Made by a program: the position numbers and the translations under genes. The notes beneath the pieces were generated by a model. It worked only from the letters and a program-made list of their open reading frames with translations, ran no database searches and had not been told where the DNA came from. Shown piece by piece: positions 37,541-51,700 of a stretch of DNA of 64,000 bases (position 1 is its first letter; every line of letters starts with the position of its first letter). Source of the stretch: Manis javanica (lineage: Eukaryota > Chordata > Mammalia > Pholidota > Manidae). The stretch spans positions 40,741,034 through 40,805,033 of the forward strand of contig NC_133169.1 of NCBI RefSeq assembly GCF_040802235.1, written 5' to 3'.

Positions 37541-40500
37541 TGTGGAAGAGGAAGAATAACTAAATTTGCTTGATCAACGCTATTTGAGGGGTGTTTTTTG
37601 ATTCAAGGTTCATTCCCAAATAATACAGTAATCAAAAAATTTTCAGAAGAAAAGAAGATGTGTGTGGAATACGCTTTTCCTGACAATTTATCACATACCC
37701 ATCTCCACAGACCAAAGACCTGGCAGGTGACGGGAGCATAAAAAGCAGTTTTATTTCATAGCTGGAAACCATGTGAAGCCTGAAAACCAGACTACAAGTC
37801 TTCTAATGAATTGGCAGAGAAGTTTAAAAACATGAGAAATGTCATAGATAGATGCCCATATGGCTGAATTATTCTGGATAAATGGAAACAGTTTTCAAAT
37901 GAAAACATAGGATAAAGTTAAGAGTTTCACAATCATAGGGAAATTGAACAGGAATGGGGACAAGGGGCTGGATCATGAAACTCATTTTCTCATTGTTATT
38001 TTTTATGTTCGTGTTTGATTTTATCTTGAAAAGTTACACAGTTATAGAAAAATTGGGATGACATAATGAACATCTGTGTATCTTTCACCTGAACTCATGG
38101 ATGTACCCATAGTTTTTAATCTATACATATGTACTTAAATTTTCATATATGTAAATTAGTTTTACATTAATCCATTATTATGAGAGAAAACAATTTATCA
38201 ATTTTAGGTTGAAAAGAGTTTGAAATTGCACTCAGAGCCTAAATGTTTGCAGCATAACAGCTTTTAATGTGGATAGTCTTAACAATATTAACATGTAATA
38301 ATGCACAAAGATTGTGCTAAAGTTTAATTGTTTAACATGAAAAATGCAAATTTATACAAGTGGATGGTGTAGTCATATTTTGAAGGAATAATCTCACTGA
38401 TTAAAAAATGTATTATTTTGGTCTTTATTTTTGTCTTAGAATTCATATCCTGAACCTCTTTTGTTTAGTCTTATCCAAATTTTCTCTCTTCTATACTTTA
38501 GCCTTTTTTTAGGTTTTATATTAAATTGATTGAGGACAAAATTAATAAATGCCTGTTATTATTAAGTGCCCATGATTAAGTTGGTAGCAATTTATATTTA
38601 TGAAGAGAAGAATATTCCCTATAAAGTAGTTATTATTTTTCTCCTAAGAGAAAAGTGGGCATCATAGCACTGTAGAATAACTGACAATACTAATACTGTA
38701 TGTAAGTGGGGATTTTTCTCTTCATTTTGATGCCTCCTTTTCTTTGGCCAGATCATTTTGCTTTCTTTTTGTTTAATGTTTTTCTTGGTAACGAGTACTC
38801 TCACACTAAAAAGACAGTGAAACTATAAAGTAAATTCTGGAATTTTGAACCAAGATAATTTGATATTTGTAAAGATGTGAATATGGTGTAAACATATTTA
38901 ATAAATTAGTTTAAATTGAATACTAAACAGGTCAGATGAAGGGTGTGGAATTTCAAATATTATAGAGCATATGTGTTAATAATGCTTACAATTATTAAAT
39001 TTCATTGCTAGTAATTTTGTACTCAAGTGTGTATCCAGATTCTCTGTATGAAGAATTCTGCTGTGTCAAATGAATTTTTCTGACTGAATGATCTGAATGT
39101 ATGTTCCCTACAAGAATGGTCCATGACCCCAATGAGCAGTAAGGATGTGCCAAAGCAAATAGAGGTATGAGATGTAGAAGGACTTTTGACTGCTTTAAAA
39201 TCTTAGCTGTCAAACCACTGAGTAAAAGGAAGACTATGTATGCACTTCTTTATCTATAGAGTTTTAATAAGAAATATCATCTTATTCATAAAGAAATTTT
39301 ACATATAATTTTCCTTGATATTGACAAATACTGAAGTAATTATAAAATTTTACTCATCTTAAGACCTGAGATTTCTCAATGATTATTTTTGCTTGATTAA
39401 CTAATTTTCTTTTCTTCCACATAGTGTGGATCCTTGACGTTGCTATTTGATGAAAAAGAGAGAGCTTTTAAATGCAGGCACAAGAGTAAGTAAAAGAAAG
39501 CTTGATTTCTGGATAATTTCCAAGAGAAAGATAATCTTAGCCCTACATCCCTTCCTCCAATGCTCATTATATGTTCAGTGGTTCCTGAGCAAAAAGAAAA
39601 AAAAAAACGATTTCAACTTGTAATCTCCATAAACTCATATTCTTCATTTACACCACTTAATCTCACAAAGCAGGTGAGCTATTGCACTTCATTAGAATTT
39701 CTGGGAATCTTTATTATATGTGCTATCAATCTCTTGGGTTAATAAAGAATGTTATAGAACTTTCCATCTTCAATATGTTACCAACAAAAGTATCACTCGT
39801 ATGAGATGCAAATTCATGAGTTTTCATTATGTTTTATTTTAAAGGAGGTTATTGTTTATATAAATACAACTTTTCTTCCCAAATGAAAAAACTCTGCATA
39901 TTATAATCCAAGACCATAAGTATGGCTAAAAATTTTAAAAAGAAAGAAAAGCATTTATTGAAAATATATCGTGTTTTGAAGGATGAGTACTGATTGTGTA
40001 GCCTGATGTAGAACTAGGTTATATATTTAACAGTATGTTTTGACTTATTTGCCATAATCCTTGTTAAAAAAAGAGTGAAGTTAGTAAATGTGAGCTCAAG
40101 GAGAAAAAGCCCTTCGTATAGAACACAATATATAATGTTGCAAGGTATCAATTTTATAGTGATAGAAAGTAACTTTAAATTTCAGAAATTTACTACAATA
40201 TTTTCCAAAATGAACATATAAAGGTGTACAAAAGTGAAATTGTACTGCTCTTTAAAACTTGGAAATTTGAGAATTTCCAACTGACAGGTTGATGTTTTTG
40301 TTTCAATCATTTTAATTTGTTCACGAGACACCAGCTTGCATAATGATATCCAAGCATTTTGTGGTTAATATAGGGATTATCTTTCTTAAATTCATTGAAA
40401 AAATATTTTATTTTTTCTCCCAAGCATAATACAGACCTGGTCCTGCTTGAAGAATGAATAAAATCATCCCCAAGGTGAGCTAGGAGATTCTATTTTGTAG

Positions 40501-40574
40501 CGCATGGAAGAGGAAGGTGGGAGTGTGGGCAAATGGGAGAAGGAGGTAAAGAACTGCTGATTTCCAAACATAAA

Positions 40575-40775
40575 ATAAATTAGTCACGGGGATGAAAGGA
40601 CAGCATAAGGAATATAGTCAATAATAGTGTAATAACTTTGGGGACAAGTAGTGACTATACTTACTGTGATGGACATTTAATAACATATATAACCACAGAA
40701 TCACTATGTTGTGCACCGGAAACCGATATAATATTGTACCTCACTACATTTCAGTTTAACAAAATGGTAAGAGCT
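40575..40775 (+). mobile_element. L1 3' UTR tail
   Basis: Sense-orientation L1 3' end with the usual phrase about a shift from 'gtgcaccggaaaccgatataatattg' type wording to the terminal segment. It resembles 3,330-3,530 and 18,310-18,490. It is short and heavily 5'-truncated. Confidence 0.65.
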
Positions 40776-41439
40776 ATAGTTCTGAGAAAGATGTTCAAGA
40801 GCTCATGAGTTCAGTGAAATACATATGAAATATTAAACTTAAAAACATTTGCCCACTGGAATGATTTCTGCTGTTTTTAATGAAAACAATCAGTAATTAA
40901 TTAAATATAAAGAATTATTACATGAAAAACAGGTGGTAGAAAATAATTTCATTACATATGTTTAAATAAATCATTACATATTATTGCATTATTCATACTG
41001 TTTATTTTATCTGAGGAAAGATATTATTAGCAATTTCAAGTAGACAAAATAAATATGGTGGGGAACCATTGAAAATTACTTTAACATTTTATTTTCTTAT
41101 CATATATCCATTTTCTATCATATGTATATGATATTTAAAAAACTAGTATAGTTTTCAAAGTGACAGAGTAAATCCACAAAAGTATTGACTTTTAGGCTTT
41201 CAGTTGAAGTGCTTTTAAGAAATATTCATGAACATTATGATTATGAGGACCATTAAAATACATCAAATGCAATTCCAAAATTTAGAAAATCAGTGTGGCC
41301 AAGAGTTCAAACATATATAACATCAGAAACTGTCTTTCATTAAATGAAATAAAGGTGGTGAAATATTTTTTTTAAGGAGAATGTGAGTTGAGTATAATGT
41401 GAATATACTGGTCTCTACTTTGGCTTATATTTAGACATT

Positions 41440-41840
41440 ATCAAACAAGTTGTATCCTTTCTTTCTTTTTCAATATGTTTTTGAAATACAGTTGACGTGG
41501 AATATTATATTAGTCTTAGGTGAACAACATCATGATTTGACCACTGTATGTATTACGATACTCACCCCTGTAAGTGTAGTTATCATCTGTCACCAAAGAC
41601 GTAATATTATTAGCTATATTTACTGTGCTATACTGTCAGCCCTGTGACAAATTCAATGTACGATTTGAAGTTTGTACCACTTTATCCCTTTCACCTAATT
41701 CTCCTGACCTCCCCACTCCGCATGGTAACCTGCAACCTGTTCCATGTGTTTTTGACTCTTTTACTGCTTTACTTGTTTGTTCTTCTGTTTTGTTTATATT
41801 TATAGACTCAGTTTACTTATTAAAGTGTAATTGTTGTGGA
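41440..41840 (-). mobile_element. L1 3' UTR fragment, minus strand
   Basis: Antisense L1 3' UTR wording (the 'accatctgtcacc'-type stretch near 41,580) continues to about 41,840. I see no similar piece at the equivalent place in the left unit, so it may be a later insertion or lost there. Confidence 0.6.
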
Positions 41841-42432
41841 AAATAACTATTAAATTCACACTGAACTGATTATGATTCAGAAGCTATAAACACATTTCCA
41901 TATTTATTCTTATCAATACTTACTTTATCTAACCAAGAGCCACATCAATCTTTTATACAATACTTACTTAGATAATTTTTATTTTACCATGCGTTTGCTA
42001 GTTGTTAACAGTTATTAAAACTACACACCATGTAAAACACATGGCTTCTACCCTTAAGGAATGTACAATTTTGATAGTGCATAAAATTGTGCACATTGAG
42101 ACAATACAAAGCAAAGCAAGGTAAATGCCCAGGCTGGTGTGACAAACACACAGGAAGATGTCACTGAATTCTGAAACCTAAACACTGGCGAAGGGCCCAC
42201 AGTAGTTTTTACTGAGGAGGTGAATTTTTAGCGTCTCCTTAGGGTCCCAGAGAGCTTTACCCTGAAATGGAATGGAAGATGAATATTGAAATACATAGCT
42301 AAAATAGAGCTAACAATTCATATCAACTCTACACACCAATTTTCTGAATCTCATCACTGGGATCCTTGACTTTTTTCTCTAACCCACTTGCTGCCTTCCT
42401 TCCATCCAGAAAGACCCCCATGGAGAGAGGAG

Positions 42433-43368
42433 ATGGATGGCTACAATCTCACCCCTGTGACTCACTTTATCCTCACAGGGCTCTCTGACCTCACCAGGTG
42501 AGCTATCTTCTCGTTGTGGTCTTTGATGTCACCTACCAGGTCACCTTGGTGGGAAACAGGGCCATTCTCTTGGCCATCGGGACAGAAAAGAAGCTGCGCA
42601 CACCCATGTATTACTTTCTGGCCAATCTGTCCCTCTTAGACATATTCTGACCATCAGCTACTGTCCCCAAGATGCTGGACAACCTCCTGACTGGGAATCA
42701 CAGCATTTCCTTCCTGGGCTGCGCTCTGCAGGCTTACTTCCCTGTAACAATGGTGAGCACATCCCAGTAACTGAGTTCTTCCTCCTCGCTGTCATGGCTC
42801 ATGACCGGTACTTGGCCATCTGCTTTCCCCTCCATTACACCTTCTTCATGACCACAGGTTGCTGTACCCAGCTGGCAGCTGGAACCTGGGCAGCAGGGTT
42901 TCTCAATTCCCTCCTCCAGACAGTGTTCACCTTCTACCTGTCTTTCTGCAAGTCCAGCGGGTTAACCAGTCCTACTGTGACATCCCCCCACTGGTGGCCC
43001 TCTCCTGCTCATCTAAATCTATGACCGACATGCTCCTCTTGGTGCAAAGAGGGTTCTCAGGAATTGGTGCCTTTCTGATTACCCTCATCTCTTACATCTA
43101 TATTGTATCTGCCATCCTGAAGACCCAGTCAGTGGAAGGGAATTGCAAAGCATTCTCCACATGTGCCTCCCACCTCCTGGTCGTCTGTTTGTTCTGTGGC
43201 ACAGCCATGTTCACCTATGCTCTACCCTCCTCCAGTCAACACTCTCAAGCTAGACACAGCCTCATCTCCATGCTCTATGGGGTTATCACCCCAATGCTAA
43301 ACCCTGTGATCTACAGCTTAAGGAGCACAGAGGTGAAAGGGACACTCAGCAGGGTCTTATGTCACTAA
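42433..43368 (+). pseudogene. OR pseudogene, paralogue of the intact receptor
   Basis: This is the same receptor as 27,367-28,293 but broken in at least four places. The frame starts at ATG 42,433 and ends at TGA near 42,500, because one base is missing in the N-terminal tail. A TGA replaces Cys in the TM2 segment near 42,647. About 42,735-42,775 is scrambled relative to the intact copy (TM3). Another base is missing near 42,957. The later frame (to 43,368) keeps KAFSTCASH and PMLNPVIYSLR. DRY has become DRYLAIC with an intact DRY core. High similarity continues into both flanks, so this is a genomic duplication, not a retrocopy. Confidence 0.95.
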
Positions 43369-44159
43369 GCATGTTTACTGTAATTGTAATAGTAAAACAG
43401 AATTACTTAATGTTCACTTTTAAGTAGGGTGATTTCTTGGAAGTAATTTTCAGTTGATAAAGTAAATACATATATAAAACATGTATAATTTTCTCAGGTG
43501 TTTTCTCCTACCCTTGACATCCCAATCACTTTCAAACTTTAGTCTCCAATCTGGTGATCAAATCTAGTTTATACCTACATTTTCTATTTCTTATTATACC
43601 TTCCCTTTCTGGCACTTGATATCATATTTTATTCTTACATGCATTCTCTCTCCTTTATCAGTAAATATAATGCTCATATCCCTAGTGAGATGTCTGTTAG
43701 TGATTCTGAAAACTTTCCAAACAATAGGCTTCATAGATACTTGTGCCAGAGAATTCGAGTATAAACATGTTAAGATGTTATTCTTAGGGATAGATTATAT
43801 TTTTCAAAATTCAGTAATGCCAAATAAAAATCTTGTCCAATATACACAGCTGTTCGTGGTAGTAGTGGGTCAATTGTATGTTATTTCACTTTAAATACAG
43901 TGGTAAAAACCATGCAGCCCTCAGTAAATAAATGAAGTAAGAATATTACTTTATCATTATAAATATGATAATTTTTTTGTTCCTTATTCCTCTTTTTATT
44001 CTTCATCTCTAAGCTTGCTTGTGGCATAAAAATGTCAAGTCCTCTTCATATAAAAACAGAATATATGGGATATATTAAATGTTATACCACACAAAATTCA
44101 ATGCAATATTAAAATCAATGAGTATTTCTTTTTATGTACCAGACACTCAAATATTTATT
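43369..44159. other. 3' flank of the OR pseudogene
   Basis: No gene. Paralogous to the 3' flank of the intact receptor (28,294 to about 29,880), which marks both as parts of one duplicated unit. Confidence 0.6.
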
Positions 44160-44990
44160 AGCTAATATAATCACCATGATGTACATTACATGCCCAGAAC
44201 TTGTTTTGACTGGAAAGTGTGTTCCCTTTAAACAATATCTGCCCATTTCCCCTCCCCCACTCTCATCAGTTCAGCATTTTTCAATTCCACATATAGATGA
44301 TATAGAAAATATTTGTCTTTCTCTAACTTAACACCGTGACCTCACATTACATCAAAGTCATTGTGAATGGTACAATTTCCTTCATCTCATAGCTGAGTAA
44401 TAATCCATCATACATATTTTATTTATCCATTCATTTGTTGATGGACATTTAGGCTATTTTCTGGTAGTTTCTATTGTGAATTATACTGCACTGAATACGG
44501 GGCTGTGGATATTCTTTGGGTTCCTCTTTTCATTTCCTTTGGATATCTCTCAAGAGTTGGACTGCATGATCATTTAGATCTATTTTTAATTTTTGAGGAA
44601 ATTCCACACTGTTATCTATAGTGACTACTAATTTAAATTCCCACCAGCAGCACACAACAGCCCCCTTTCCCCACACCTGGGCTGACACTGGACCCCTCCT
44701 GTCACTGTGAGAAGGTCCTTCTGACTAGCGTGAAGGGCCGCAGCACGTGGTCCTGTTTGCGCGTCCATCGTGGATAATGATGCCGAGCACCTTTTCATGG
44801 ATCTGTGGGCTATTATAACTGTGGAAAAAAATGTCTATTCAGGGGTTCTCTACTTTTTGTTCTGAAGTACAATTGACATACGATCTTGTATTAGTTTCAA
44901 GCATACAGCACAGTGGTTTCCCAGTTACTACGTTATTATATCCTCACCCCAACTTGTGCAGTTACTATCTGTCAACAGAAAAATGTTGGA
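44160..44990 (-). mobile_element. L1 3' sequence, minus strand
   Basis: Antisense L1 3' text from about 44,230 to 44,830, then a second antisense 3' UTR piece (about 44,860-44,990) that matches about 30,180-30,270 in the left unit. Confidence 0.65.
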
Positions 44991-47212
44991 AGTGGAGGTA
45001 TTGAAGTCCACTACTATTATTATTGCTTGCCTTTCCCCTTCTGATCTGTTATAGTTTCTTTACATGTTTGGGTGCTGTGATGTTGAGGACATATTTATTA
45101 CCTTGTTATCTGTTCTGTCAATCACTTATACTTATTTCAGTAGGTTTGGTTTATGGTAAATTACCCTGTTTTTTGTTTTGACATATATTTCCCAATTCCT
45201 TCATTTTCCCTTCCCCATTGTTTTGCTTTTTGTGCATTAAAAAGAGCCAAGTCTCCCTGCCTTGAATACTAGCATTGTTTAGGATAAACTTCACCATTCA
45301 GCCTGGCCCAAGATTATAGGTACTTATGAAATTTTGCATATGTTCAAACCATTGTCTCCTTTTTTAAGCAGTTCCCAGGAGATTAGGGTGTGCCAAAGTT
45401 TGTCGGTGCTCAGAAGCAGCATAAATACCTATACATCCATTCAGGTTCCAGAAGGTGTGATAGTGGCCTGCTCCATGGGCTCCCTGATGCAGGCTGATTA
45501 GAAGCTGACGGTGGACAGCCACTGGGAAATTCAAGATGTTAGGGGACCACTCTTGCTCCCAATGTGGAGATACTATGAGCTAGGTGATTTTGGCTACTCA
45601 TTCTGTAACGATCTATGGGAATAGCCCCTAGGAGCACTTGTGCATCCGTATAAAACCCCCTCCTTGTTCTCTCTGGTCATAAAGTCTCTTGAGTGCTGAG
45701 CACCATCAGCTGGCAGAGATAGGGGATACGGGATCCAGTCCTTGGCTTGTGGCCATTAACGCTGGTTGGTAGGTGTTGGACAAGTTAATTTCAAGGAGAA
45801 TATGAAGACTTAAATGGTGGGCGAGCTGGAAGGAAGCTCCCACACAGTGAACCAAGTTCCTGGAGAAATAATTATCTGCCCATCACTCCCAGGTGCAGTT
45901 TACTTAGAAATGTACAATGATCCATCAGCTACGAGAGTGTACAGCTAAACCTTATCCAGGGAGAAATTGGTGACCTTGCATTTCTGCAGCTGTTTCTCTG
46001 CTGAGATGGGGGACAGCTGTAGAAGTTGTTCGCACTTCTCTTATAAACTGCCTCTTATTTTGATGTGGTCCCAGGGCACTTGCAATTACAGGGCCTACAT
46101 TCAGCCTCAAGAATTGGTGATTTGGAACCCACTTCCTCAGGTGACAGCTGTAAAATTGGGGCACTAGCTGTGTGGACAAGCTCCTTTCAAGTAGAAGCTG
46201 GAAACTTTTGTTTTTGTCCACAGAGTATGCCAGCAGAAGGAAGTTTGGAGAAATTCCCACAGGCCTCCCAGGTTCCTAGAGGAGCCCAGTAACCTTCTCC
46301 ATATGGACTGTAGAACTGTCTCCCTCAGGGACACCTGGGAAAGCAGACAGTCAGAACCCTTTGAGGGAGAAGCTGGGGGCTGGGCTTTTTACCTTCTATC
46401 CTTCTGAACAGTGCCTGTGAGGACAGCTAAGGGAAGTGCCTGCACTTCTGCTAACAAGGGCCTCTTTGTAGAAGGTAGTCCTGGGACACTCAAGAATGCC
46501 AAGCCCATTGGCTTTCAGAGCTGGATGGTAAGGTCGCAGCTATTAAGGTTGGGCTTCCTGATATTCGGACACACTCCATAAAGGGAGAAGCTTGGACTTG
46601 GTTTTGCTGTTGGAATAGTCCTGGGCTACGAGGCCCGAGAAGTTACCACAACCCTTCATGGCTCCGAGGAGGATTGCAGTCAGCTTCAGAATGGAAGATA
46701 GTTAGAAACTGACCCTTAAGAGGTAACTGGGATAATAAGCCATGTAACTACTTCTAGGGAGAAACTGGGAGCTGAGCATTTTTGTCTGCTCCCTCTGCAC
46801 TGAGCCCACGACGGTAGCCACAGCGTGTGCTGTCATACGTATTTAAAGACATCCCTTTTTAGTGTGCACTTTGGGGCTGTTGAGTGCAAAGATAACTGGC
46901 TCTTAAAGCTGTGGGGTTTGGAAGCCACTCCTTTCATGTGTGACTATGTAAGTAGGGACACTGACTGTGCTGTCCTCAGGGAGAGTCGGAAGATGACAGT
47001 TCCCTCTGATTATAATGTACTCGCTGTTTGACATGATTATGCCTCAGGTTTCCCCACCCATTTTTGCACTGGTATTTTCACATTTGCTGAAAGTGTGAGG
47101 GTCCCTCAGCTAGAGTCTGGGTTTATCTCAGAAATAATGGATCTTTGTGTCACTATATATTTAGTGGATCTGTATGAGGAAGGAGGCAGGGGGCCCCCAT
47201 TCTACCACTGCA
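44991..47212 (-). mobile_element. Old L1, minus strand: endonuclease start and long 5' UTR
   Basis: About 44,991-45,330 is antisense L1 endonuclease sequence. About 45,340-47,212 is an old L1M-type 5' UTR read backwards. A phrase like 'agggagaagctgg' recurs near 45,960, 46,365, 46,580 and 46,760, showing diverged tandem units. The 5' terminus (about 47,090-47,212) has the usual wording before the element start. In the left unit the matching place holds the 3' half of an L1 instead. Confidence 0.7.
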
Positions 47213-48574
47213 ATGAACATAGGAGTGCATATAACTTTTCAAATCAGTGATTACCTCATCAGGTCTATTCTCAGAAGTGGAAATGCTGGGTCATATCATA
47301 TTTGTAGTTTTAGTTTTTTGAGACATTTTCATACTGCTTTCCATAGTGGCTGCACCCATGTACATTCTCACCTGCAGGGTACAAGGTTTCTGTTTCCTCA
47401 ACATCCTCTCCAGCATGTTATGTTTTGTGTTGTTGGTGTTAGCCGCTCTGACTGGTGTGGTCGTATCCCAGTGTGCAGATGGCCTTTGGTGACCACATGG
47501 ACAGACCCAGATTATGTTAAATCAGGTAAATCACACAGAGAAAGACAAACATCACAGGATTTCACCTGTATGTATAATCTCAAAAAGAAAGAAATGAACA
47601 AACCCAACAGAAAGAGACTCACAGACAGAGAGAACAGATAGGTAGGTGTTCGCCATTGGGTAGCTGGGTGAGGAAATGGGTGTTAAAGGTGAAGGAGGAA
47701 ACAATTCAGTGAGATTATTTCGTACCTTGATCTTGGTGATGGTCGCATGAATGTACTCACATAGCAACGTTCACTGAGCAATGCAGTGAGAATCGTGTAT
47801 TTTTTTGTATTTACCACAGAAACAAAAATGACATAACCAGGAAATCCCTTTTTGACAAAATTTTTGTTACCAGTAAATGAAATAAGTAAACTGACATGAA
47901 ACAAGCCTTCATACAAAAAAATTAATTGCATTTTTATACACTAATAATGAACTACGTGTAAGATCAATGGTTCCATTTATAGTAGCCTCAAGAATATAAT
48001 TAGAATACATTTAACCAAGGAGGTGTGAGACCAATACACTCAAAATTGTGAGATTTCAATGAATGACATGCAAAAAGACACCAATAAATGTAGGAATATC
48101 CAATGTTCAAAGACTGAAAGAATTCATACTGTTAGAACGTCCAAATTACCCAAAACCATCTATAGATTTCTGCTGTTGAAAGTATTTTATTTTTTAAAGT
48201 ATACTCTTTATGAACATAATAACAGATTAGGTGAGGTGGTAAGGAATAGAAAGAAGGAAAAATGAGGGAGAAATGGAAATTAAGACAGGAGAAGCAGCAG
48301 CAAAATCAAAGAAAATAAAGGTGGAGGGGAAATACGTAACTAGAGTTAAAAAAATGGAAATTTAGGAACAGGGTCTGTAATAAAATTTTAACAACAGTGA
48401 ACCTGTTGGTAGTTTTACCAATTTTCCTATAAAACTGCGTATGATAGATGTCTGTTATTTCTCAACTTGAATTATCTTGGTAACTTTAAATTCAGCTGAG
48501 ATTCTCCCATGGGGATTTATTCATAAATCTTGTTGGCATCCCGGGACTTACGGGGCTAAAGCTTATGACTGTAG
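47213..48574. mobile_element. L1 3' fragments and ORF2 end, right unit counterpart of 32,690-34,734
   Basis: 47,235-47,560 antisense, 47,560-47,840 sense 3' pieces, 47,850-48,180 ORF2 C-terminal sense remnant, and 48,180-48,574 AT-rich flank. It carries no copy of the ERV retroposon found in the left unit, so the uninterrupted site is visible near 47,815-47,850. Confidence 0.7.
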
Positions 48575-48754
48575 AGGGTGTGCGGAAAGATGGTGGAGTT
48601 GAAAAGTAAGGCAGAAACACCCCTGCATGCACACTCCAAGGAGGCAACTGCGGAAAACACAACTAAACTGAGAAATGACCTGAAGACCGCAGAGGCCGTC
48701 GTCTATCTCCAGTGAGGAGGAGAGGACCGCACTGCAAAGGGCAAAGGGCCAAAA
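48575..48754 (+). mobile_element. L1 5' UTR, left part, interrupted
   Basis: Matches 34,735-34,918. The element is interrupted at about 48,755 by the PAWR retrocopy and resumes at about 52,067. Confidence 0.8.
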
Positions 48755-51700
48755 AGGGACGGACGGAGAGCGACGGGCCGGGAATCCCCCGCGGGGCCGT
48801 GCGCACCACCGCCGCCGCGGCCAGCGGGCTCCACGAAGACGTCCCGGGCTGCGCCGGGAAGGGCGGGGCGCGGAGGCGGGAAGGGCGCCGCGCGGAGGCG
48901 GGAAGGGCGCCGCGGGAAGGGCTGGGGGCGGTGCCGGGTAGGGCGGAGCGAGGGAGGGGAGGGGCGGGGTGGGATAGGGTGCCGAGTAGGGCGGGGCGGG
49001 GCGGTTCCCGGGAGGGGCGGTGCCCCAGGAGGAGCGATGCTCCACCGGCGCGGTCGGCGTCCCCGCGGTCGATGCCCGGTTGAACATAACGGGGCCGGAG
49101 CAGGGCGGAGAGAACTGTGGACGGGGGCGGCGATTCCACAGCAGGTCGCGCTGCGGAAGGAAGCCGGGAGCTGTCAGACCCGGGCAGCTCCGGTCCGTTA
49201 CAGGAGCGTCTGCTGCGGTTTCAGGCAGGTGCAAAAGCGCAGCCACGGCCTCTGGGGAAGACCCGTAGGTCTCCCCGAACAGAGAGAAGTGGGTGCAGCA
49301 GATACAGCCGGGGTGCAAGCGCCTCAGGTGGTTTGATCTCAAGTAGCACATTGGTCAAGAATATTGAAGATCTTGAAAAGCAAGTAGTAAGAGAAAGACA
49401 AGAAAATTGAAGACTTGTGGGGCTAATGCAAGATAAAGAGGAAATGATCGGAAAACTCAATGAAGAAATTGATTTGTTAGAGACCTAGATGACATCGAAG
49501 ATGAAAATGAACAACTGAAGCAGGAGAATAAAATTCTTTTGAAACTTGTTGGGCAGCTAACAAGGTAGAAGATTCAAGGCTCAATGTGGAAAAAATATTT
49601 GAAATCTACTGATTGAATGTTATGGTTAGTGCTAGGATAATATTCCTATGCTGCAATACATTATGTATGTATATTTATTTCTAGTAAATAGTGGGTGTTT
49701 TTATTTTCAAAAGATTTCTGTTTCTTATTAGTTTAGAATAGTTATCAACCTTATATTCCACAAATAAGCAACATCTTTCAGTTATTAAAACACTAGAATA
49801 TGCCTCTTTTGGTTTTGTGTGGTATTCAGATGATATATGATTTAGTCACACAACCATATGTATATATTTTATCTATGGTGACATATTTTCTCCCTTAAGG
49901 AATATACAGTCTTTATTTACATGAATTCAAGTACTTGTGGGGTTATCTGCAAATGCCTTATTGCTGCTGTGAGCAACCTTTTATGTGTTGATGATTTAAT
50001 CATAAAGGTCTCTGTGTATTGTTCTTTCAAATTATTCTAAGTAATTTAGAATAATAATCACACTATTTTGTTAACAGTCATCTTTAAAAAGGAATGCTAC
50101 TATAAAAAGTTACTTAATATTATGTACTAGTTGGCTGAATATAAAATTTAAGAGAATAATTGAATTATGCTATAGTAAATTAAAATGTGCTATTTTGTAT
50201 TTGAATATTGAAAAAAATTTAAATCACTGTAACATCTGAAAAGCATATAGTTATAATTTTAATATAAAATTTCTTATATAGGTACTGCTTCTTCTATTAT
50301 ACCAAGGTTTATAAATAAGCATGGGATATTTAAAATGTTCTTTATTCACAAGCTGGAGAATGTGTACAATTTCAGTGTATAAGAGAAAAACCACTACTTT
50401 TAATTATCATATGCATTAAAATAAAAACCAAAATATTTATCCACACTTAAAACATTTACACTTATATTTACAAAACAGCACATAAACAGAAATAGTACTG
50501 AAATACTTTGCTTAATTTCTAACTTGGAGAGTAACACTGTGAGAGAATTATTCCCCTACCTCATATTTAAGGGATTGTCTTCTTAACATGGGATATTTAA
50601 AAACATTTATTTTGAAGAATTACACAGATTTTCTTTTCTATTAAATATCATTAGTGTTTAGAGTTGAATTGATGACATCATCATGTTGTGTAAGGAGACT
50701 CCTGTTTTTAAAATACATTAACAGTCAGAAATGTCTGCCTTATGATTGAATCTCAAATAGTATACAATAGTTTTAATTAACGTACATGAATGGTCTTAAC
50801 GTAGTAAAATCCATTTTGGGTGCCCTATTGACTCTTTTCTTCACTTGGCAAGCCCCTTCATTATTCACTATTAGAAAAATAGGGAAGGTGAGACAATTGG
50901 AAAAAATGTGCAATAATTGAAAAATATCAGATGTTGGACTCTAAATCTCTGTAGTGATCTAGCTTGGCTCCCCCACCTTCCAATTCAAAGTTTCAGCTCT
51001 GGCTGATCATCAGAGTCACTTGTGCTGCTTGAGAAGAATTCCCTGGCTGTAGTTTAGAGACAGGCTTAGGCTGAGACCCTGGACAGAATTCGTAAAGCCT
51101 GCCACCTGGTGACTCTGACCGTAATCGGGGTTTGGAACCAGCGGCCCTTACCTCTTTCCTCCTGTGGCTTCCATTGGAGACTCTGGAATTAACATCATTT
51201 TAACCACTGGTATTTTTTCCCCTCTTAGTTTATTTAATAATTAACCTGGTCTCTGGAAGAATTTTCATATGTCCATGTATATGTATCAAAATGTTCCCTA
51301 TTAGATTACCAAATGAGAGAGCTGCAGAATTGCTGCCTTCAAGCATCCTTTTTGGAGAATATTCCCTGGCATGGGAGCAGTGATCTGCTGCCCATGTGCC
51401 ACATGGTCCGCCAGTTTCAGGCCCCAGCTTTACTTGTAAGATACTCACCCCCCTTTGTCTACCCTTATCTAGGAAATGCTAGTATTGCCAGTTGCCCTTC
51501 CACACTTTGGATGCTGTGGAAATGCTCTCAGTATTCAGGCTGAAAATATATTAATGTATTGATTTTTCAGTAAAAGATTTGAATTTTCTATTTAATGCAA
51601 ATGTAAGGAAAGGAATATTTCATTTTCCCTTTAAAAATTACACCAGTTATTGATGCTTTTAAAGACTGATTTGATAAAAAAAAATTTTCCCTTTGTTCAG

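Larger units (their letters stand above)
37541..42411. other. Upstream region of the OR pseudogene, right duplication unit
   Basis: No gene is supported. From about 38,210 it is paralogous to 23,600-27,341. It ends with the counterpart of the OR splice acceptor (CAG near 42,409-42,411). Confidence 0.5.

Noticed and set aside
48563-49351. 262-codon Pro/Ala/Arg-rich minus-strand frame, and overlapping plus-strand frames
   Set aside because: GC-rich DNA produces long chance frames on both strands. There are no domains, and the block is an insertion absent from the paralogous site.
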